Below, one piece after another: positions 1-6,093 of a stretch of DNA of 7,873 nt; within the stretch, counting starts at the first letter, position 1, and each line of letters begins with the position of its first letter. The stretch comes from Candidatus Rifleibacteriota bacterium (GTDB lineage: Bacteria; Riflebacteria; Ozemobacteria; Ozemobacterales; Ozemobacteraceae), in NCBI GenBank assembly GCA_029560455.1, contig JAKQKW010000224.1:1-7873 (forward strand), in the 5' to 3' direction. Under the pieces are notes generated by a model, which worked only from the letters and a program-made list of their open reading frames with translations, was not told where the DNA came from and did not search any database. A program made the translations under genes and the position numbers.

Positions 1-1005
1 CTCGATAACGGCAGTCTGCAGTGCGGGCTTTGCCCGAATGCCTGTGTGCCGGGTGAGGGGCAGAATGGTACCTGCCGTGCACGCGGTCTGCGTGACGGCA
101 AGTATGTCAGTCTTGTTTACGGCCTGCCATGCGTTCTCGCCATCGACCCGGTCGAGAAAATGCCGCTGTTTCACTACCATGTGCACAGCCCGGCGATGTC
201 AATTTCGACTGCCGGCTGTAATCTCACCTGCCAGTATTGCCAGAACTGGCAATTCTCGCAGAAAACCCCGGGCGAGACGTCAAATTTTGCGTTCAAACCA
301 GAAGAGATAATTGTACGGGCCCTTGATTTTCAGGTGCAGAGCATCGGTTTTTTCTATACCGAACCGATCATCTACATCGAGTTTATGAAGGATATCGCCC
401 GGCTGGCCCGCAAGAGTAATCTCAAAACCGTAATGGTGACGTCTGGCTACATAAATCCGGAGCCGTTACACGATCTTTTCGAGCTGATCGACATGTTTGT
501 TGTCGGTTATAAAGGCTTTACCGAAGACTTTTATAAAGAAGTCATCGGCGGCAGCCTCGAACCGGTAAAAAACACACTCAAGCTTATAAAAGGCTCTGGC
601 CGGCATCTTGAAGTGGTGTCGCTGCTGATTCCGGGCAAAAACGACAGTGAAGAACATCTCAAAACCGGAATCGACTGGTTCGCCAATAACCTCGGGCCTG
701 ATGTCCCATGGCATTTTTCCCGGTTTGTGCCCGAATTTATGCTGAAAAATCTGCCGCCGACACCCAATACCGTGCTCGAAAACGCTCGAAAAATGGCAAT
801 GCAGGCTGGCATCAAATTCGTTTATACCGGCAACAACCCGGGCCAGGAAGGCAACCACACCTATTGCCCGGGCTGCGGCAAGAAAGTCGTCGAGCGTCTT
901 GGCTTCAAGGTCATGCGCAGCCATCTGACCCGCGGTAAATGCCCTGACTGCAATTATCAGATGCCAGGCATCTGGCTTGACGACCTGCCGAACGGCAATA
1001 TCTGA
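1..1005 (+). CDS. amrS: AmrS-type radical SAM enzyme (AmmeMemoRadiSam family), 5' end missing
   Basis: This is a cytoplasmic radical SAM enzyme of the AmmeMemoRadiSam (AmrS) family, related to pyruvate formate-lyase activating enzymes; the family's in vivo substrate is not firmly known to me. The reading frame is open from base 1, giving 334 visible residues. Numbered from the edge, four N-terminal cysteines (C8, C11, C15, C25) form the family's CxxCPxxC...GxC cluster. The radical SAM CxxxCxxC motif sits at C73, C77 and C80 (sequence CNLTCQYCQNWQ) and would bind a 4Fe-4S cluster. Two C-terminal CxxC pairs (C289/C292 and C314/C317) followed by PGIW make the typical zinc-ribbon-like tail. An in-frame GTG at 46 is not the start, because it would cut away the N-terminal cysteines; the true start lies upstream, probably only 10-20 residues away judging from family length. 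The usual MEMO and AMMECR1 partners are not in the window. The next gene follows after 71 bases on the same strand. Confidence 0.92.
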   Translation, partial: LDNGSLQCGLCPNACVPGEGQNGTCRARGLRDGKYVSLVYGLPCVLAIDPVEKMPLFHYHVHSPAMSISTAGCNLTCQYCQNWQFSQKTPGETSNFAFKPEEIIVRALDFQVQSIGFFYTEPIIYIEFMKDIARLARKSNLKTVMVTSGYINPEPLHDLFELIDMFVVGYKGFTEDFYKEVIGGSLEPVKNTLKLIKGSGRHLEVVSLLIPGKNDSEEHLKTGIDWFANNLGPDVPWHFSRFVPEFMLKNLPPTPNTVLENARKMAMQAGIKFVYTGNNPGQEGNHTYCPGCGKKVVERLGFKVMRSHLTRGKCPDCNYQMPGIWLDDLPNGNI

Positions 1006-1009
1006 CCTG

Positions 1010-1040
1010 GCCGGCGTACCGGCTCAAATTTGTTTATTTA
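1010..1040 (+). terminator. Weak hairpin after amrS, possible terminator
   Basis: Five bases after the amrS stop, GCCGG (1010-1014) can pair with CCGGC (1019-1023) around a CGTA loop. The T-rich stretch that follows (1029-1040) is interrupted and starts six bases after the stem, so termination would be weak at best. It may be a partial terminator between amrS and the next gene, or chance in GC-rich sequence. Confidence 0.28.
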
Positions 1041-1065
1041 ATATCGATCTGGAAAAGTTTGAGGC

Positions 1066-1071
1066 AGGAGG
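1066..1071 (+). promoter_or_regulatory. Shine-Dalgarno site fixing the start of the 411-residue gene
   Basis: A perfect AGGAGG lies five bases before the ATG at 1077. It decides this start over an in-frame TTG at 1059, which would lie upstream of the site and add six residues before the signal peptide. Confidence 0.88.
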
Positions 1072-1076
1072 AAAGT

Positions 1077-2312
1077 ATGAAAAAGCTGTTGATAATACTG
1101 GCACTGGCTTTGTTGTTGCCGATTTCGACGCTTCGGGCGGCAGACAACTACATCGATAAAATGGGTGATCTTGTCGAAGAAATCTCGCTGCTCAACGTAT
1201 TGCGTGGTATTTATCTCAATGAACAGCAGGCCCGTCGTATCGCCGAACTGGCTTTAGAGGCGGAGAAACTTCGCAGCGATGCCCGCGCTGAAGTCGAAAA
1301 ACTCTCAGCTTTGCCAGCTTTTTCACAGCTGCGTGACGAGCTTTATACCGCCCTTGCAGAAAATCCACCGGCAGTGCGCGCGAAGGTCGTCGAACTTGAC
1401 AATAAGGCCCATCAGATTACCGGTGACGTTCTGCACAAAATCGCTTTAATGGAAGACGAAATCAAAACCATACTCAGCCATGGTCAGCAGAACATCTTCT
1501 GGAGCTTTGTGCCCTGCATCGTTCCTGAAGTCGATTTCGAAAACCCGGTAAGAACCGGTCAGGCAGCCGCCAGCAGTCGCCTGATGCCGGCCTGCGAACT
1601 TATCAGAACTACTTCAGAAGAAATGTGGAAAAAGCATGGTCAGGCCTATCTCGATCATATTCTCAAGGTAATCGAACAGGATGCCGGCAAAATGACCGAA
1701 GAAACTCGTGAAGACCTGCGCCGCCGTCTCGTCAAACACGCCTGGAAGATCAGAAAAATGAAAGAGGCTGATTACATGATCAACCGCGACAAACTCGCTG
1801 AAGAGCTTTTGTTGATCAACCGTGAGCACACGATGCGCAGCGGTTTCAGAATCACCGGCAAAATCGCGAGATTCTTTCTTTCGTCTGCCGCTGCCCGCGT
1901 TATGCCGAAATGGATCGAGACTCATTTTTCTGCTGCTGCGGCTTCAGGTTCTTCTGTGCTGCCGCTTACCGATCCTGCTTCCGGGCCTGAAACCGGCAGT
2001 AAAAAGGCAGATGATAAAAGCTCGATCCCGTCTGCAGCCCAGCCAGCTGCCGCCGATCAGAGTATGGCACCCACTGCCACTGACCTGGATCGCGAATTTT
2101 GGGAAACGCTTGTGCCAAAATCACTGGCCCGTCTCAGCGAAACCCCTTATTACGACCATATTCTGCATGCCTACGGCAAACCGCTGAGTCGGAGCCTGTT
2201 TGACGAAGAAAACAAATATGTCGAAACGCTGAAGTTGTTAAGAGAGGCCGGCGTTATCCTCACCCGTGAAGGCGACCTCAAATACTACACCCTCACTCAG
2301 GGCGAACCCTGA
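1077..2312 (+). CDS. Exported helical protein of unknown function, 411 residues
   Basis: I do not recognise a named family. Residues 1-21 are a signal peptide (MKK, a Leu/Ile/Ala core, then LRA|AD), with no later membrane segment, so the mature protein is probably periplasmic or surface-located. Residues 35-140 are charged and helical; the section LNEQQARRIAELALEAEKLR recalls the helical hairpins of Spy/CpxP-like periplasmic proteins, but the likeness is only in style. The mature chain has just two cysteines, C147 and C173, bracketing a less helical segment rich in Pro, Gly and Ala (FVPCIVPEV through RLMPACE); they could form a disulfide. Residues 180-255 are again strongly helical. A Ser/Ala/Pro linker spans roughly 285-335. 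The last 75 residues form a separate small domain whose end (LLREAGVILTREGDLKYYTLT) looks like the final helix and wing of a winged-helix fold. The gene may be co-transcribed with amrS, 71 bases upstream. Confidence 0.85.
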   Translation: MKKLLIILALALLLPISTLRAADNYIDKMGDLVEEISLLNVLRGIYLNEQQARRIAELALEAEKLRSDARAEVEKLSALPAFSQLRDELYTALAENPPAVRAKVVELDNKAHQITGDVLHKIALMEDEIKTILSHGQQNIFWSFVPCIVPEVDFENPVRTGQAAASSRLMPACELIRTTSEEMWKKHGQAYLDHILKVIEQDAGKMTEETREDLRRRLVKHAWKIRKMKEADYMINRDKLAEELLLINREHTMRSGFRITGKIARFFLSSAAARVMPKWIETHFSAAAASGSSVLPLTDPASGPETGSKKADDKSSIPSAAQPAAADQSMAPTATDLDREFWETLVPKSLARLSETPYYDHILHAYGKPLSRSLFDEENKYVETLKLLREAGVILTREGDLKYYTLTQGEP

Positions 2313-2324
2313 CTTTATTTTTTT
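2297..2324 (+). terminator. Intrinsic terminator built through the stop codon
   Basis: TCAGGG (2297-2302) pairs perfectly with CCCTGA (2307-2312) around a CGAA loop, followed at once by CTTTATTTTTTT (2313-2324). The 3' arm contains the TGA stop of the 411-residue gene. The stem is short (6 bp) but GC-rich and the T-tract is strong. On the opposite strand the hairpin has no T-tract after it, so it should act only for plus-strand transcripts. Confidence 0.68.
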
Positions 2325-3310
2325 CTGATCAGGGCGGGGCCTTTGTCGGTGCCGACGAGCAGGTTGCCGTTTTCGTCGAGGGCGAGTGCGGTTATATTGC
2401 TGCCCGGCAGCCCATCAGCTTCGGTAATCAGCTGCCCTGGCTCGTTGGTGCTCCATAATTGCAGGCCGACCGGGCTGCCAAGCCAGACTCTGTCTCCGTC
2501 ACGCTGCAGAAAATTAACCGGCAGGGCTTTGATTCCCTCAGTCCGACCGCGCAGAGACCATTTTTTGCCGTCGAACAGGGCGATACCGCGGCTGGTGCCG
2601 GCAACGACCACGTCGTCAACATAATCGCAGACGCTGAAGGCTTCACGGGCTGGAAATTCAGGATACAGCCAGGTATCGACATTGAGTTCAAAATTTGATT
2701 TAAGCTCAGTGCGAAGCCTTACAATTCCGTTGGCAGTGCCGATCCACAGGTGGGTTTTTTGCATAAATGAACTCTGCAAAGCATTTTCGAACAGATGCAG
2801 CACCTTGTTATATGATTTGAAGGTTGGATTTACCAGATATACCAGCCGTGAAAGGCCATGATATCGGTGACCGAACCAGATATTTTCGTCAGGGTCTATG
2901 TGGATATCGACAACTTCATTGTTCAACAGCCCGACCGCATCCGGTTCACGAAACTTTTCCCATTTGCTGCCATCGAATTTTAAAATGCCAAGATCTTTAG
3001 AAGGGGCCGTCTGTGCGACCCAGATATCTTCATTCACTATGCCGATATCTGAGATGGTCCCTTCTTCCGCCAGAGGTGAGTTGGCTGGCGAGAATTCCAT
3101 GGTTTCATTATTACTTCTTTCAATGAATATCCGGTGTTGAAACCCCCAGGCTCTCACGCCATTGTTGCCGGCAACGGCATAAACATGATTATCTGTTGTC
3201 GAAAATGGAAGTATTATCGTTTTGATTATGAGGTTTTCTGTTGTTTCGGATTGCGCCGGCAAGCATGTGAGAAAGAGGATACAAATCAGAGCAATGATAT
3301 TTCGGGGCAT
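2315..3310 (-). CDS. Secreted seven-repeat beta-propeller protein (Reg_prop-like), 331 residues
   Basis: This is probably a binding or scaffolding protein outside the cytoplasm; the ligand is unknown. Residues 1-21 form a signal peptide (MPRN, hydrophobic core, cleavage near PAQS|E). C16 lacks a good lipobox, so a lipoprotein is unlikely. Seven propeller-blade signatures of the form xIWxGTxxGxxxx can be seen, starting near residues 42 (VYAVAGNNGVRAW), 95 (IWVAQ), 143 (NIWFGHRYHGL), 187 (HLWIGTANGIVRL), 234 (VVVAGTSRGIALF), 274 (RVWLGSPVGLQLW) and 316 (NLLVGTDKGPALI). Seven repeats fit one closed propeller. The phrase DGLPGSNITALALDENGN is typical of the two-component-regulator propeller family (Reg_prop), but no transmembrane or kinase part follows, so it stands alone. 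The ATG at 3310 is chosen for its ribosome site; a longer frame to 3376 would translate through a terminator hairpin. The gene lies downstream of the 892-residue gene across that terminator. Confidence 0.87.
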   Translation of the reverse strand: MPRNIIALICILFLTCLPAQSETTENLIIKTIILPFSTTDNHVYAVAGNNGVRAWGFQHRIFIERSNNETMEFSPANSPLAEEGTISDIGIVNEDIWVAQTAPSKDLGILKFDGSKWEKFREPDAVGLLNNEVVDIHIDPDENIWFGHRYHGLSRLVYLVNPTFKSYNKVLHLFENALQSSFMQKTHLWIGTANGIVRLRTELKSNFELNVDTWLYPEFPAREAFSVCDYVDDVVVAGTSRGIALFDGKKWSLRGRTEGIKALPVNFLQRDGDRVWLGSPVGLQLWSTNEPGQLITEADGLPGSNITALALDENGNLLVGTDKGPALIRKK

Positions 3311-3319
3311 GTAGATCTT

Positions 3320-3324
3320 CTCCT
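3320..3324 (-). promoter_or_regulatory. Shine-Dalgarno site fixing the propeller start
   Basis: On the minus strand AGGAG lies nine bases before the ATG at 3310. It supports this start rather than the in-frame ATG at 3376, whose first residues would be encoded by the terminator hairpin. Confidence 0.8.
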
Positions 3325-3332
3325 GCGGGCGT

Positions 3333-3371
3333 AAAAATAAAGCCTCTGTGGCGGTTGCCGCCACAGAGGCT
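3333..3371 (-). terminator. Strong intrinsic terminator after the 892-residue gene
   Basis: The arms AGCCTCTGTGGCGG (3341-3354) and 3358-3371 are perfectly complementary over 14 bp with a 3-base loop. Reading on the minus strand, the stem is followed directly by TTATTTTT (3340-3333). It starts 16 bases after the stop codon at 3388 and ends only about 22 bases before the ATG of the propeller gene. It should cut expression of the propeller gene relative to the genes upstream unless there is readthrough or a local promoter. Confidence 0.88.
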
Positions 3372-3401
3372 ATCATGACATCAGGGGTTATTTGCTGTCA
3401 A
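3372..3401 (-). promoter_or_regulatory. Candidate sigma-70-type promoter for the propeller gene
   Basis: On the minus strand a consensus TTGACA (3401-3396) is followed after 18 bases by CATGAT (3377-3372), which matches TATAAT at four of six positions. The -35 lies in the last codons of the 892-residue gene. A start site about seven bases downstream would fall near 3365, within the first arm of the terminator hairpin. The motif match is real; activity is inferred. Confidence 0.4.
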
Positions 3402-6066
3402 TAGATCTTGTTCTGAAGCTTGCGGGCAGAACATTGATGTTGAACTTCATTTCGCGGGCCTGGCCGACGCTGCCGTCTTTGGCGCGATCGTAGGCTTTGA
3501 CTCTGAACTGGTACCAGCCGGCGGCTCTGAAGATATGATAGAAGCTTACTTTGGGGTCGAAGTCGTTGAGGTCGAACTTGTTGAGACTGCTGCCGTCTTT
3601 AACAATCTTCGTGGCAGTGACGATTTTGCCATCGGCTTCGTGCTCGATTTCTTCAAATTTACCGGTGGGCTGCTGGTTGGCATCGAGGGCTTCGATTTCG
3701 ACTTCGGTCTTGAGAACGCCTCTGAACGGAGTCAGACTGTCGATGTTGTCGTAGGGAGCGAGACTGAAGCGCATGCGCTGGTCTTCTACCGGGATGCCGT
3801 TTTTATCCGGACCTTCGGGATCAGTCGGAATGCGTGACAGCTTTTCTTCGGTACCGTCAGCCTTGATGATTGTCCATTCTTTGCTGGCCATATCGAAGTC
3901 TTCTTTGCAGCCTTCTTCACCGTGATTTTTCACTTCACCGGTTTTGAGGTCTTTGCAGACCAGCTGTGAGCCGGCTTCGAGAGACTCAACAGGCGGTACG
4001 CCAATTTTGTGGGTGACGCCATTGTTCATATCTTCGACTTCAGCTTTGATCAGAGGTTTGCTGAATTCGGCAACGTCGTCGACTTTGACGAGAGAACCGG
4101 CCGGTGCTGAGTTACCGCAGCAGTTCGAAACCTGCTGAGTCATCAGACAGTCAGGCGGAGTCTTCATGATTTCGCTGTAGTAAGCCTTCATGGCTTTCGG
4201 GTCTTTGGCGCTCGGTGCGGGCGGGCATGAATGGTCGTTCCATTCGATCGAGTTCATGGCGAAGTGGCGCGGCATGATGATGCGTTTGCCGGCGACGGTC
4301 CAGGAACCGCTCTTCACGTCAATATTTTTGCCGGTTGCCGGGTCGACCTGTGAAACGGTTTTTTCGGTGTGCTGGGTCGGGATGTTTTCGAGAGTGATTG
4401 GCCCGACGATGCAGCGGCCGAGGTGCGGTTCGAAACCGATTGGAGCGAAGCGGGTGGCTTCACGGGTGCCTTCGTTCGAAGAGGTGATGAACTGCTGCAG
4501 TTCCTGCATGCAGGTGCGGGCTTCAACGGCTGCTGGAGTGGTTTTACCGTTCAGATCCGCCATGATGTCGTTGAACACCGACAGTTGGCCGGCATCTTTC
4601 TTTTTCCAGGCTTCGTTGAGTTCGTTGGTGCGGGTGACCGGGTCGCCATCGAGATAGAGGCAGTAGTAGACAACGCCTTTTTCCCAGGGTTTCAGGAATT
4701 TGCCTTCCCAGCTGTTGGTGCGGCGGTCAGCAAGAAACTTGTCGAGTTTTTCTTTCGGCTGAGATTTCCAGTAGGGGTGGTGAGCTTCAAAATAGGTCTG
4801 TTCGCGTGAACTGACTGATTTGCCGACGTAGGGGCCATAGGTGTCGTTAGACTTCAGGAAATAGAAGAAAAGAACCTGTTTGTTATCTGCGGCGCCGTCG
4901 AAGAACGGGTTCTGCAGCTGATAGAGTTCGTCAGAGCTGAACTGATATTCGAAGGCATTGGTAATTGCCGGTGAGGTCGGTGAAAGATCCGGGTTTTCGT
5001 TGGTGTAGCTGACGCTCATGCCGTCTTTTCCACCATTGTAGCCGAGGTATTTGCCAACAACGGCTTCATATACCGAGCCCTGCGGGTTCAGGAAATCCTG
5101 AGAAATTTCGGGGTAAGAATAGTCTTCGACGTAAACCACGTTGTAGTCGGTGAATTCGCTATAGGTTTTGCCGTCGATTTCGGCTTTGAGGTTCCAGGAG
5201 GGTTTCAGATTTTCCGGAATCGGTTTGGCGGTCTTTTCGGGGCCGAATTTTTCAAAAGAAGAATCGGCTGGTGCAGCGGCAAGATTGGCGGTACCGGGGA
5301 TTTCACCGGCGGGGTCAGCTGTCTGCATAGCGGTTTCGGGGTATGCATTGCCTGAAACGGCTGGAGCCGGAACTTCGGCGCGTTCATAAGTCATAATCAT
5401 GCCGACCTGCTGCAGAAATTTGGAACCGGCAACGTCTTCGCGGCCGCGGATACCAGAGTCGAAAGCGGTGGTGTGGCGGTTGACGTAGAGTTTTTTGTCC
5501 CAGACGTCTGATTCGCTTTTGCTACCGCTGACGACATCTTCAAAGAACTTAAGATCTGCGTCTTTGAGATTCATGAACGGTGACCAGACTTCGCCGCCTG
5601 AAACGCCGTTTTTGTTACCTTCTGCGAGAGATTTTTTATTGTCGCCAGGCTGTTCGAAGAACCAGTGGTATTTTACGTTGCGGTAAACGTAGAATTTGCC
5701 GGTGGCCTTTTCTTTAACGATGAACGGAAACTTGTCTTTGCCGGCACCGGTGTTGCGGAATATCTGGGCGGCATCGGTGATCATGTTGGCGCCGTTCTTT
5801 TCGATTGGAGCCGGTTCGTAGAAAGGCATCCAGACAGCAATCTGAGCTTCGGGTTTATCGGTGTGGCCAGAGACGCGTTCGACGTTCATGCCGTCGGCGA
5901 GCACGCCGCCTTCCTCAAGCTTCGAATCAAAAAATCTGATTTTTGATTTCGGGAAATAGCTTGATTCGCGGCCTGGTTCGACCTCGACAGCCGGCAGCTG
6001 CGTGGTGAGACCAAGCAGCATCAGCGAAGCAACGCAGAGCGGTTTTTTAAGATTCTTCAAACTCAT
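3388..6066 (-). CDS. Large secreted protein of unknown family, 892 residues
   Basis: I do not recognise this protein. Residues 1-26 are a signal peptide (MSLKNLKK, then a Leu-rich core, cleavage near LPA|VE) and there is no other membrane segment, so it is exported. Residues 27-230 form a Lys/Phe/Tyr/Trp-rich region without cysteine; 230-290 is an Ala/Pro/Glu-rich linker; 290-470 is again aromatic and cysteine-free. All nine cysteines of the mature chain (C469, C519, C552, C614, C640, C649, C650, C704, C720) lie between 469 and 720, including an adjacent CC pair. There is no CxxCH haem motif. The last 120 residues look like a beta-sandwich, with AAGWYQFRVKAYDRA and a final FNINVLP resembling the closing strands of Ig/PKD-like domains. 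AGGAGG (6071-6076) stands four bases before the ATG. The gene follows the TPR gene by 27 bases and is very likely in its operon; a strong terminator follows it. Confidence 0.88.
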   Translation of the reverse strand: MSLKNLKKPLCVASLMLLGLTTQLPAVEVEPGRESSYFPKSKIRFFDSKLEEGGVLADGMNVERVSGHTDKPEAQIAVWMPFYEPAPIEKNGANMITDAAQIFRNTGAGKDKFPFIVKEKATGKFYVYRNVKYHWFFEQPGDNKKSLAEGNKNGVSGGEVWSPFMNLKDADLKFFEDVVSGSKSESDVWDKKLYVNRHTTAFDSGIRGREDVAGSKFLQQVGMIMTYERAEVPAPAVSGNAYPETAMQTADPAGEIPGTANLAAAPADSSFEKFGPEKTAKPIPENLKPSWNLKAEIDGKTYSEFTDYNVVYVEDYSYPEISQDFLNPQGSVYEAVVGKYLGYNGGKDGMSVSYTNENPDLSPTSPAITNAFEYQFSSDELYQLQNPFFDGAADNKQVLFFYFLKSNDTYGPYVGKSVSSREQTYFEAHHPYWKSQPKEKLDKFLADRRTNSWEGKFLKPWEKGVVYYCLYLDGDPVTRTNELNEAWKKKDAGQLSVFNDIMADLNGKTTPAAVEARTCMQELQQFITSSNEGTREATRFAPIGFEPHLGRCIVGPITLENIPTQHTEKTVSQVDPATGKNIDVKSGSWTVAGKRIIMPRHFAMNSIEWNDHSCPPAPSAKDPKAMKAYYSEIMKTPPDCLMTQQVSNCCGNSAPAGSLVKVDDVAEFSKPLIKAEVEDMNNGVTHKIGVPPVESLEAGSQLVCKDLKTGEVKNHGEEGCKEDFDMASKEWTIIKADGTEEKLSRIPTDPEGPDKNGIPVEDQRMRFSLAPYDNIDSLTPFRGVLKTEVEIEALDANQQPTGKFEEIEHEADGKIVTATKIVKDGSSLNKFDLNDFDPKVSFYHIFRAAGWYQFRVKAYDRAKDGSVGQAREMKFNINVLPASFRTRSIDSK

Positions 6067-6093
6067 AATTCCTCCTGATAAAACTGGGGATTT

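Noticed and set aside
466..938. Frames on both strands inside amrS
   Set aside because: They lie within the conserved radical SAM coding sequence and are shadows of it.
46..1005. GTG at 46 as the start of the radical SAM gene
   Set aside because: The frame is open to base 1 and the upstream codons encode three of the four conserved N-terminal cysteines; the gene is cut by the window edge.
1020..1060. Promoter for the 411-residue gene in the AT-rich part of the gap
   Set aside because: A TTTAAT-like -10 is present but no acceptable -35 stands at the right distance.
3311..3376. N-terminal extension of the propeller gene to an ATG at 3376
   Set aside because: The extra 22 residues would be encoded by the terminator hairpin and precede the signal peptide; a good ribosome site supports 3310 instead.
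3850..4660. Cysteine block of the 892-residue protein as a c-type cytochrome
   Set aside because: No CxxCH haem-binding motif occurs anywhere in the protein.
4190..4809. Two plus-strand frames of about 150 codons opposite the 892-residue gene
   Set aside because: They overlap each other and the real gene, with no signal peptide, no ribosome site and no recognisable motif.
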